From: an uncultured Maribacter sp.
GTDB taxonomy: Bacteria > Bacteroidota > Bacteroidia > Flavobacteriales > Flavobacteriaceae
NCBI RefSeq assembly: GCF_947496775.1
Contig: NZ_CANMDU010000005.1
Span: 1-64,000, forward strand
Direction: 5' to 3'
Length of the DNA: 64,000 nt
This document shows, one piece after another, positions 55,035-63,038 of the stretch (the stretch's first letter is position 1; every line of letters begins with the position of its first letter). The notes under the pieces are model-generated. The model ran no database searches, was not told where the DNA came from, and saw only the letters and a program-made list of their open reading frames with translations. Made by a program: the position numbers and the translations under genes.

Positions 55035-56259
55035 CAGTCAACACTTAGATATACAAAAATTCTTAACCTTCTTTCGAAGTATGAAAGAACAGAATTTCGT
55101 TTCTTATGATGGAAGAACATTATTGTTGAAATTTACTAAAAAATTAGACGTTGCTGAATTCAACCTTATAGAAAAGGTTTTTAAAACAACTGTGTTACTT
55201 CCAAATAATCAAGTTGAAATTGTATTATCTAGTGTTTTATTAAAAAACCATTACCTCTACTTTAATGAAATCGATTTTATAAATCGGTATTCTATTAAAG
55301 AAAAATATAACGAAAGTGTAATTATCATACTAAAATTAGAGGGAAAGAGTATAATTAAACAAATTAATCAATCATACTTAGAAAACAACAAGTTTATATA
55401 CAATCTACATGAGTACAAACAAATTTTAAATGATTTCTTAACAACCCCAGAATTGGTGCCTTATAAAAGTGAAACAGATAAGGTATTCACCATAATAAGT
55501 AAAGAAAATGGTGTTTTTAATGTAGGCTATAGCACACCTAAAGAAGATTATTTTCATAATGTGAATTTATCTGGTCTTAGAACAAAACTTAATAAAGAGT
55601 TTAAAAAAAAAGAATATATTCAATTCTTTAAAGAAATTATCATCAGTGGAGTACACAATACTCCGGAAAAATTAAGATACAGTGAAATATTAAAAACATC
55701 CGCAACTCTACTTAGCCTAGCCCGAAGGGATTATGAAACTTATGTGTCTAATTTTGCATTTGATAAACTTAAGTCAGAATTCAAAACTGAGCGTGAATCA
55801 TATTTTGCAAGTTTAGATAAAAATATTGCTTCTGTCGGAAAACAAGTAGTTTCATTCCCACTAACATTTGCTGCAACAATCTTTGCTAGTTACAAAGTAA
55901 AAGAACAACCTGGTATACTATTACTTATTCTTGTTGCTTATCTTTTATATTCTATTGTTGCATTTTTAATTTTAAGAATGACTTCTTATAACGTGAAATG
56001 TTTAAAGCAGGATGTCCAAAATGAGGAAACAAGTATTAAAGATTCTTATAAATTAATTTTCGAAGATTTTAAAGAAGATTTTAAAAAAATAAAAAATAAA
56101 ATAAAAAAACTCAGAACAATTATTGTAGTTCTTTATATTGTTCTAATATTTCTTTTCTTATTATTTACGGCTTTCGCAATGCATACAATGGGATGGTTTA
56201 ATTTAGAGATGCTTGTGGAATGGGTGCCAAAATCAAAAGTTCTGGGTAAAACAAATTAA
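55027..56259 (+). CDS. Unrecognised protein with three C-terminal membrane helices
   Basis: 410 residues, no family recognised. The N-terminal 270 residues are soluble and mixed alpha/beta; the rest holds hydrophobic segments at about 276-292 (SFPLTFAATIFASYKV), 296-316 (GILLLILVAYLLYSIVAFLIL) and 363-385 (TIIVVLYIVLIFLFLLFTAFAM), with a charged coiled-coil-like linker (DFKEDFKKIKNKIKK). Middle gene of the cassette (8-bp overlap upstream, 7-bp gap downstream), so tightly co-expressed. A membrane-acting effector or anchor in an abortive defence response is plausible but unproven. Confidence 0.8.
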   Translation: MFNSQHLDIQKFLTFFRSMKEQNFVSYDGRTLLLKFTKKLDVAEFNLIEKVFKTTVLLPNNQVEIVLSSVLLKNHYLYFNEIDFINRYSIKEKYNESVIIILKLEGKSIIKQINQSYLENNKFIYNLHEYKQILNDFLTTPELVPYKSETDKVFTIISKENGVFNVGYSTPKEDYFHNVNLSGLRTKLNKEFKKKEYIQFFKEIIISGVHNTPEKLRYSEILKTSATLLSLARRDYETYVSNFAFDKLKSEFKTERESYFASLDKNIASVGKQVVSFPLTFAATIFASYKVKEQPGILLLILVAYLLYSIVAFLILRMTSYNVKCLKQDVQNEETSIKDSYKLIFEDFKEDFKKIKNKIKKLRTIIVVLYIVLIFLFLLFTAFAMHTMGWFNLEMLVEWVPKSKVLGKTN

Positions 56260-56266
56260 TTATTAA

Positions 56267-58561
56267 ATGAATGAATATACTTTTTTAAATCTTTCCTCAT
56301 TTGAATTTGAAAACCTTTCACGTGACATTTTGCAAGAAAAGTTAGGTTTCTACTTTGAAAGCTTTACTTCAGGTCAAGATGGCGGTGTAGATTTGAGAGC
56401 TTCTTCATGCTATGATAATAACATTATTGTACAAGCTAAACGATATACACGCTTTAGTAACTTAAAATCAACGCTTAAAAAAGAAATTGAAAATGTCAAG
56501 AAACTTGCCCCAAATAGATACATACTCACAACAAGTATTGGGCTGACACCCTTGAATAAGAAATACATTAAAAATCTCTTTTTCCCATATATTAAGTCTA
56601 CCGAAGATATTCTAGGTAAGGATGACCTTAATAACCTTCTTGGAATACATCCCAAAATTGAAGAAAAATATTATAAATTATGGTTATCTAGTACAAATAT
56701 TCTAAGACGGTTGGTTAATAGTACCGTTTACAATCAATCTAAATTTGAATTAGATGAAATTAAAGAAGTCCTTAGAATTTACGTACAGAACGATAGCCAT
56801 AAAGAAGCTCTTAAAATATTAAAGGATAACAATTATGTTATCATATCTGGTATACCGGGTATTGGAAAGACCACCTTGTCCAGAATGTTAGTTTATAGAT
56901 TGCTTGCACAAGAGTTTGACGATTTTGTGTATATCTCAGAAAGTATAAATGATGCATATTCTTATTATCAAGACGGTAAGAAACAAGTGTTTTTCTTTGA
57001 TGATTTTTTAGGGAGAAACTTTTTAGAAACTGGTCTTGCAGTGAATGAAGATAGCAAGCTTATAAAGTTCATTGAAAGAATAAAAAAATCCAAAAACAAG
57101 ATTTTAATTCTTGCAACAAGAGAATATATTCTAAAACAAGCTAGAAATACTTTTGAACTACTTGATGATTCATCCTTAGAATTGGCGAAGTGTACTCTGG
57201 ATCTTTCAAAATACACTAGAAAGATTAAGGCAATGATATTGTACAATCATCTTTTCTTTGCGAACGTTCCTCTAGCGTTTTTGAAAAATTTGATTGAAAC
57301 GAAAACGTACCTTACATTAATAGAACATAAAAGTTATAATCCAAGAATTATTGAAACGTTTGTTAAAAGTCATTTTTGGAAAAATAGTGACCCTAAAGAG
57401 TTTTCAAAAACTTTAGTCTCCTTCTTTAATAATCCAACAAGTGTATGGGAGCATGCTTTTGAAAACACTATTTCAAAAGGCTCCCAAGTGGTAATGCTAG
57501 TATTATCTACCTTGGGTACGCCTGTATTGTTAGAGGATTTAAAAATAACAGTTAATTCCTTTATAACGGCAAATAATACAAAATACAAACTTGCTATTGA
57601 TTCCATTGAATTCAGACGCATTATAAAAGAGCTAGAGAACACTTTTATAATCACAAGAATGGACTCTTTTAATAAAATTGCAATTGAGTTTCAGAATCCG
57701 TCAATACAAGATTTTCTAATCAATTACATTGAAGGAAAAAATATATTAATACTTGATTTAATAAGGTCATTTTCATTTGTTAGTCAGTTCTTCAGGATTT
57801 TTACTTTTGAAAAAAAGAAAAGTGTATACAAAAGAAGAATAACATTAGATAAAATTATTCTTAAGGCCTACATAGATAAAATTATTATTGATTTTGACTT
57901 ATTCAAAACTTCAATAATTTACAGACTTAATTACACCAATTCAGATAGGTTTGAGTGGTATAAAAATCCAAATTTCAGGCTCTTGTTTCTTAACCAAATA
58001 CTAGTAGAATTAGAAAGTGTTTCAAATCAAATATTAGAAGATTTTGTGACTAAAAAATTTGAAGAAACCTTAAAACCTGAACTCACAAATTATAGTGTAA
58101 GATGGGCTTATATAAGTTTATTATCAAAAACAAAAAGTACTACCATTGAAAATAATGCTAAAAAGCTTGTTAAAGAGTTTGCGGAGCAAATTGATTCTAT
58201 AGATATTCTCAAAGACTTTTCTAGACTAAATACCATTTTCGCAAATGAGTTTCAAGAATATGTTAACACCAATGATTTTTCGGAAAAACTTTATAGCATT
58301 GTAGAAAAAGAGATTGAAAATACAGTGACTTCTAAATATGAAAGTCTCATAGAAGATTTAAAGGAAATTGAAAAGGAATTTGAATATCTATTAAATGATG
58401 AGATAAATGATTTATCGAAAAAGCATTCTGCCTATATGGATAAGAAAGAAGCTAAAATGGATATGAGCGATTACGCGGACGAAGCTAGAGAACACGAGGA
58501 AATGCTAGAGAGGGAGAATCTATACATTTCCGACTTATTTGAAGGACTTACCGAAGAATAA
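56267..58561 (+). CDS. Mrr-type nuclease domain fused to a STAND-like NTPase
   Basis: 764 residues. The N-terminal 130 have the Mrr-type PD-(D/E)XK site: E13/E15 helix, D38-G-G-V-D42 and Q56-x-K58 (QDGGVDLRASS; IIVQAKR). The NTPase domain has Walker A at 195-203 (GIPGIGKTT, lysine 201) and a Walker B near 240 (VFFFDDFLG); ILILATREYIL is a sensor-type motif, and the layout resembles the nSTAND3 group of defence ATPases. The 350 C-terminal residues are helical and end in charged, coiled-coil-like sequence. Probably senses an invader and cleaves DNA; third gene of the cassette. Confidence 0.9.
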   Translation: MNEYTFLNLSSFEFENLSRDILQEKLGFYFESFTSGQDGGVDLRASSCYDNNIIVQAKRYTRFSNLKSTLKKEIENVKKLAPNRYILTTSIGLTPLNKKYIKNLFFPYIKSTEDILGKDDLNNLLGIHPKIEEKYYKLWLSSTNILRRLVNSTVYNQSKFELDEIKEVLRIYVQNDSHKEALKILKDNNYVIISGIPGIGKTTLSRMLVYRLLAQEFDDFVYISESINDAYSYYQDGKKQVFFFDDFLGRNFLETGLAVNEDSKLIKFIERIKKSKNKILILATREYILKQARNTFELLDDSSLELAKCTLDLSKYTRKIKAMILYNHLFFANVPLAFLKNLIETKTYLTLIEHKSYNPRIIETFVKSHFWKNSDPKEFSKTLVSFFNNPTSVWEHAFENTISKGSQVVMLVLSTLGTPVLLEDLKITVNSFITANNTKYKLAIDSIEFRRIIKELENTFIITRMDSFNKIAIEFQNPSIQDFLINYIEGKNILILDLIRSFSFVSQFFRIFTFEKKKSVYKRRITLDKIILKAYIDKIIIDFDLFKTSIIYRLNYTNSDRFEWYKNPNFRLLFLNQILVELESVSNQILEDFVTKKFEETLKPELTNYSVRWAYISLLSKTKSTTIENNAKKLVKEFAEQIDSIDILKDFSRLNTIFANEFQEYVNTNDFSEKLYSIVEKEIENTVTSKYESLIEDLKEIEKEFEYLLNDEINDLSKKHSAYMDKKEAKMDMSDYADEAREHEEMLERENLYISDLFEGLTEE

Positions 58562-58562
58562 A

Positions 58563-59240
58563 TCACTTCCTCTTATCCAAGCTCCCCCTATCAAAAGCAA
58601 TCAAATTAAATAACTGTCTCATACGAGAACGAACACGATTACCATAACGCTCTTCTAACTCTTGAGCATTAAGGTTGGTTGTGGCATGGGTTTTTACCCT
58701 TCGACTGCACTCCGAGTGACAAAATAAATCATAACGAGAAAGTAGTATTTCCCCCATTACATTACAATCTTTTCCATAATGTCTCCCCATTGGCTCTACT
58801 CCTAAATCATCAAAACAAAAGAATTGACTATCTCCATAATCTTCAATAGTTTTGTAGCCAATGTGATTAAACCCAAAAGCAATGTTTCTGGTAGGGATAA
58901 TTTTATACGGCCTTTGGTAGGGTACCATATGCCGTAACAATTTCATTAAACTAGTTTTACCACAACCAACAGGGCCTGTTAAAAGAATTCCCTTAGTTGT
59001 ATCTATACCTAGCTTTTTGCAATTGGTTTCGTCCTGAATAAAGTAATTGCAGAGTTTAAAAAGAATCTCTCGGTCTTCATCAAAGATTTTGAATTTAGAA
59101 CCAAACAAGAGTTTTCCTTTTGCATTCAGGTAAATCAACATTTTATCAAAATCATAGATAATTTGATTTCCATGTATGTTACCCAACGAGTATTGTACAA
59201 CTCCTTCAACAATGATATGTGGTTTTAGTAATTTCTTCAT
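58563..59240 (-). CDS. DnaC/IstB-like AAA ATPase of the ICE replication module
   Basis: 225 residues. Walker A in GILLTGPVGCGKTSLMKLL (about residues 80-95), Walker B in FFCFDDLGVEP, sensor THATTNLNAQELEERYGNRVRSRMRQLFNLIAFD. Resembles helicase-loader proteins. Residues FCHSECSRRVK coincide with an inserted palindromic DNA repeat (58696-58721), which has kept the frame. Runs with the following gene toward the element's left side. Confidence 0.88.
   Translation of the reverse strand: MKKLLKPHIIVEGVVQYSLGNIHGNQIIYDFDKMLIYLNAKGKLLFGSKFKIFDEDREILFKLCNYFIQDETNCKKLGIDTTKGILLTGPVGCGKTSLMKLLRHMVPYQRPYKIIPTRNIAFGFNHIGYKTIEDYGDSQFFCFDDLGVEPMGRHYGKDCNVMGEILLSRYDLFCHSECSRRVKTHATTNLNAQELEERYGNRVRSRMRQLFNLIAFDRGSLDKRK
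58696..58721. repeat. Dispersed palindromic repeat within the ATPase gene
   Basis: Contains CCTTCGACTGCACTCCGAGT, of the TTCGACTGCGCTCAG type I recall as common and intergenic in flavobacterial genomes; here it is within a coding region and adds about nine residues in frame. Confidence 0.5.
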
Positions 59241-59273
59241 CGTGTAAAAACCTTCGGGTTATGAATCCGACGC

Positions 59274-59813
59274 TCACAGAGGTTCATCGTAATTTTTATC
59301 GGTACTAGTCTTTAAGTTGTCCTGATATGGAACAGTTGCATTTTGTTTTTCTTCGGTTTCAGAATTCTGAGAATTTAATTTTTTAAAATTTCCGCGTTTG
59401 TTGTTGTTTTTATTGTTTTCTAAAGTTTGTATATGTTTGTTTATAGATACCAATGCTTGTCCAGCACTTGTCTCGATATTGGTACGACTTAGGTACAGAG
59501 CTTGTTCGGTACTTGTCCCAAAATGGAACATCTTAATTCTACTCCCTTTAAATGGATTGTGAGAAGGTGTGTATAGTAAGTATTCCCAATGACTTAATTC
59601 CTTTATACACCTATGGTAGGTAGACTTAGAACCAATCTTTGAAATTTCCATTACTTCTGCCCTATTCACATAGAATTCTTCTTTAAAAAAATTGGTGTTC
59701 CAAATTTGAAATAACCCCACATACAAACTTATATGTGTTGGATTTAAGCGACTATCTTTAGAGAATTGCATGAAGACATTGTTTAAATGTTTTATATAAT
59801 TTACATCTTCCAT
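59274..59813 (-). CDS. Winged-helix/DnaD-like replication protein (tentative)
   Basis: 179 residues. The first 100 (LNPTHISLYVGLFQIWNTNFFKEEFYVNRAEVMEISKIGSKSTYHRCIKELSHWEYLLYTPSHNPFKGSRIKMF) look like a winged helix as found in replication initiators of Bacteroidetes ICEs; the tail is low-complexity and Asn/Glu-rich. It precedes the DnaC-like ATPase by 33 bp. Family assignment is uncertain. Confidence 0.65.
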   Translation of the reverse strand: MEDVNYIKHLNNVFMQFSKDSRLNPTHISLYVGLFQIWNTNFFKEEFYVNRAEVMEISKIGSKSTYHRCIKELSHWEYLLYTPSHNPFKGSRIKMFHFGTSTEQALYLSRTNIETSAGQALVSINKHIQTLENNKNNNKRGNFKKLNSQNSETEEKQNATVPYQDNLKTSTDKNYDEPL

Positions 59814-59862
59814 AATCTATTGGAAATATGATGCCAACGCGCCGGCTGGCTCCTTCTCTAAT

Positions 59863-59879
59863 ACAGTCCACAGGACTGT
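59863..59879. terminator. Short stem-loop between HTH and winged-helix genes
   Basis: ACAGTCC-aca-GGACTGT, perfect 7-bp arms followed by TTTCTTT on the plus strand. Confidence 0.45.
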
Positions 59880-59921
59880 TTCTTTACACTCGACCCTATA
59901 ATTTACCCCCTCCAAAGTGCT

Positions 59922-60200
59922 TTAGAATTTGTTGTGAACTCTGTTCTTTTCTAAAACCTGCATAATTTCTTGATACTCATAATACAACACCCCTCCTACT
60001 TTGGTATAGGGTAATGTTCCATTAATTCGTAGATTTTGCAAAGTGCCTGGAGATATTCCTAATAAGTTTCTCACCTCTGGAGATTTTAGCCATTTCTTCT
60101 TTGCATGACTCGGTTGGCTATCTAATAATTGTTTTATATCCTCTAGTAATGCCATTTTAAACTCGCGAAGATCTTCGGTGGTAATAATTGTTGCTCCCAT
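59922..60200 (-). CDS. Excisionase-like helix-turn-helix protein
   Basis: 92 residues. KKWLKSPEVRNLLGISPGTLQNLRINGTLPYTKVGGVLYYEYQEIMQVLEKN is an HTH_17/MerR-like DNA-binding domain of the type in excisionase-like and ICE regulatory genes. Start region is helical (DLREFKMALLEDIKQLLDS). Probably controls excision or replication. Confidence 0.85.
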   Translation of the reverse strand: MGATIITTEDLREFKMALLEDIKQLLDSQPSHAKKKWLKSPEVRNLLGISPGTLQNLRINGTLPYTKVGGVLYYEYQEIMQVLEKNRVHNKF

Positions 60201-60487
60201 ATTTGTAAAACTGTTTTAAAAAACAAAGCCGCCAAGGTTCATCCGTTTAATGACGACTTTGCTTCGATTTGACTTTCGTTCTACAAAATTGGAGGGTTTT
60301 GTTGGGAGTTTTTCACAAGTTACACCCGACATGGGTAAAAAATTAACATTTATATTTTAAGCCTGTTTAGGGCTATTTAACATGTAATTATAGGAATGCT
60401 AAAAATCAAATTATATAAAATATCGCTAAATTGTATTTATTGCGGAATTCCCGAATTGGGTGTAACTTGGGAAAATGATAATCTTAT
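60201..60487. other. Intergenic region of the ICE, possible control sequence
   Basis: No gene supported (a 62-codon plus frame overlaps the RteC end in antisense). Contains AGCCTGTTTAGGGCT-like dyad near 60360 and a G/T-rich stretch around 60290-60310; a transfer origin is conceivable but not shown. Confidence 0.3.
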
Positions 60488-61324
60488 TTATTCGTCTTCC
60501 GATTCTAATTTAGAGGATAAAGAAAATGAGAGCTTATCGATGAATTTAGCCCTACTTTTCTTTCTTAATCGTATTTCAGAATAGGTTCTGTAATAATCTC
60601 CTAAATCCATATGGAATATCTGACTCATAGCTTCCGCTATTTCTTTGATCTCCACATTTCCATTATTAATGGCTCCGCTATGATAGAGAGCGTATACCAA
60701 TTCGGTGAGAGCAACTTTCGTTGCAGTCCATTGTAGGTTATGCTTTAAACTTAAGTCTTGATATTCTGTTTCTAAAGGATTCTCTAAATAATTTAGTTTG
60801 GTATAGAGATAATGTACTAATCTCTTATAGGCTATAAATTTCCCCAATAATAAATCATGACTGGTATTGAAATCTGGGTGTAAATAGTAGAACTTGGTAT
60901 GCGTAATCATATGCTCATCCAAATGCTTTCTCGTAAAATATTGCTCATCTAAATATGTTTTCTCCATATCGATATACTCTGTAAAATCAATATTATGAAT
61001 AAAGAAATTATTAATCTTATCCATTCGGTTTCTTATATAATCTTCTTGTTTCTTTGTATTTGTACGAGGAAAATGTAGTTCTAGCGAACGTATCTCTGAA
61101 TAATAAATTAAATTACTTAACGGCACCTGCTTAATCTCCTTAAAAAATTCAATTTCCAAAGCAATAGTCTCGAATTTTTTAGCAACCACTATCTTATGAA
61201 ATTTGGTAAGTAAGTTGCGACAGAGGATGATAATCGTATTTGTATCTTTAGAACAATAAGGTACCTCCGGATTTAATGCTTCTAATTTTTGAGTTAATTG
61301 TATTGCGTGTAATTTTAAGTCCAT
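60488..61324 (-). CDS. rteC: RteC-like regulator of conjugation
   Basis: Start ATG 61324 (DLKLHAIQLTQKLEAL), as the upstream extension is unlike the family. 278 residues. ELHFPRTNTKKQEDYIRNRMDKINNFFIHNIDFTEYIDMEKTYLDEQYF and LQWTATKVALTELVYALYHSGAINNGNVEIKEIAEAMSQIFHMDLGDYYRTYSEIRLRKKSRAKFIDKL are the RteC hallmarks. In CTnDOT, RteC activates excision; rteA and rteB, its usual two-component regulators, are not in the window. Confidence 0.93.
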   Translation of the reverse strand: MDLKLHAIQLTQKLEALNPEVPYCSKDTNTIIILCRNLLTKFHKIVVAKKFETIALEIEFFKEIKQVPLSNLIYYSEIRSLELHFPRTNTKKQEDYIRNRMDKINNFFIHNIDFTEYIDMEKTYLDEQYFTRKHLDEHMITHTKFYYLHPDFNTSHDLLLGKFIAYKRLVHYLYTKLNYLENPLETEYQDLSLKHNLQWTATKVALTELVYALYHSGAINNGNVEIKEIAEAMSQIFHMDLGDYYRTYSEIRLRKKSRAKFIDKLSFSLSSKLESEDE

Positions 61325-61595
61325 AAGCCTCCACTTTATAGAATAATGGTTAGAATTTTTCTTCTTTAAGTTATGTACTGAATAACAGATGGGGGCAAAT
61401 TTTTTACATAACAAAAGCGTCACTAGTTAGAAAAATCCTACAATAATTATGCCTTATAGAATGTTAATTGACATTATTCTAACATAATTAATAGCTTTCC
61501 GTATGAGATATTAGAATTATATGGACTATTGGCTATCCTAAAATTGTACTACTAATTTGTAAGACACTTGAGTTATAATTTAGGTTTAGAAAGAT

Positions 61596-63038
61596 TTATT
61601 TTTTAAAAATGACATCTACCTGTCTATAAATCCGTTCCAGATTTAGTTGTAAATCCTTGCTAGAGTATAACCTTGTTTTTTGGGGTCTTTGTTTTTGAAT
61701 GTCCTGAAGTTTAAACTGAACTCTTTTATCTTTGCCATCTGCAAAAGTGATAAACTCTCCTTGTTTTAAACGAAAAAAAACATCCGCTCTACGCTTGGAA
61801 ACTTCTTTTTCTCCTTTGGTAATTCGAGTATCAAAATTGAGATTAAACCCTTTATTGACACTTGTGGTTTCCATCTTTACCAACTCAAAAAAACGTTCAT
61901 AATACTTCGCCGTATCTGGGTCATTTACTTTTCCGAAGAACTGATAGGATAGATTACTCAAAATAGCTTTACTTGCTTTTTCTCCATAGAGCATATCGTT
62001 CTGAATCTTGTCTTGCATTACATAAACCGTAGCAATATCATAGCTTCGTAAGGTTGCAGGAATACGATGCATATTCAAAAGCTTTATTGTGGGAGCCTCT
62101 TCCATTAAAACAAAAGAAGATTCTCGATTCCGAACACTCATTTGTTTAATAACGGTATGCATAATCATCGCAATAACAGGTGAATATGCAGATTCATATT
62201 GTGGATTGTTCACGATAGAAATAACTGCCTTATTTTTAGAATTATTAATATCCAACGGTACTTCATCTGCGGATAACACTAGGAACAATTTTTGTGTGCT
62301 AATTTTTTTAAAAGCATTCGCTAAAGTACTTTTAACTCCTGCCGTTTGCTTCTCGGATTCTATTCCATTGATAAAAGCACTCGCCATTGCTTTAGCAGTT
62401 AAATCGGAACTTAAAAAAGCAACAAGTTTCTTTGTATTCATGGACTGAAACAAGGCTATTAGATGCGGTAACGTACAGTATTCATGATATGCTGTTTTTA
62501 ATTTCCAAATTAAACCACTTAATAAGCCCTCTACAGCATCTGCAAAGAATTTACTGCTTCCTGAAGCTTCCGAAAGATTCTGTTCCAGTAAATTTTCAAG
62601 CAAGACTTTAGATACTTCATTTACGCTTTCTTCATTAGGCAAATACCTGGGCGCAATAGGATTTACTCGATAGTGAATTTCATCAAATGAGATTGTATAG
62701 AATTGAATCTCCTTATTTCTAAAAAGTGGGTATGCCATTTCTGTGAGCTCAAAATCTTTATAATCGTGTATAATACCACAGTATTCATTTTTACTAAAAT
62801 GCTGCATAAAATTATAAATAACACTTTCGGTTTTTCCACTTCCAGCCGAACCAATTATGGACGCGCCTCTTTTTACATTTTCAATTTTGAATTGCCCATG
62901 TTTCAGTTTAAAATGTACTCGATACTTTTTATCCGAAATTCCAGATTGCTCTTCATGAAAAAACACATAGGCAAAAGTTAAAATAACTAATAGCGGTATA
63001 ACTATATAAAGAATAATATGTGGCAAAGACCAACTCAT
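61596..63038 (-). CDS. Type IV coupling protein (TraG/VirD4/MobC-like)
   Basis: 480 residues. One N-terminal membrane helix (LPHIILYIVIPLLVILTFAYVFF), Walker A GSAGSGKTESVIYNF (about residue 62), Walker B SSFVLMEEAPTIKLL. DPDTAKYYERFF near the end is typical of the Bacteroidetes-type coupling proteins. Links the relaxosome to the mating channel. Its ATG overlaps the relaxase stop by 4 bp. Confidence 0.93.
   Translation of the reverse strand: MSWSLPHIILYIVIPLLVILTFAYVFFHEEQSGISDKKYRVHFKLKHGQFKIENVKRGASIIGSAGSGKTESVIYNFMQHFSKNEYCGIIHDYKDFELTEMAYPLFRNKEIQFYTISFDEIHYRVNPIAPRYLPNEESVNEVSKVLLENLLEQNLSEASGSSKFFADAVEGLLSGLIWKLKTAYHEYCTLPHLIALFQSMNTKKLVAFLSSDLTAKAMASAFINGIESEKQTAGVKSTLANAFKKISTQKLFLVLSADEVPLDINNSKNKAVISIVNNPQYESAYSPVIAMIMHTVIKQMSVRNRESSFVLMEEAPTIKLLNMHRIPATLRSYDIATVYVMQDKIQNDMLYGEKASKAILSNLSYQFFGKVNDPDTAKYYERFFELVKMETTSVNKGFNLNFDTRITKGEKEVSKRRADVFFRLKQGEFITFADGKDKRVQFKLQDIQKQRPQKTRLYSSKDLQLNLERIYRQVDVIFKK

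Noticed and set aside
60396-60584. 62-codon plus ORF near rteC
   Set aside because: Mostly antisense to the end of RteC and without recognisable features.
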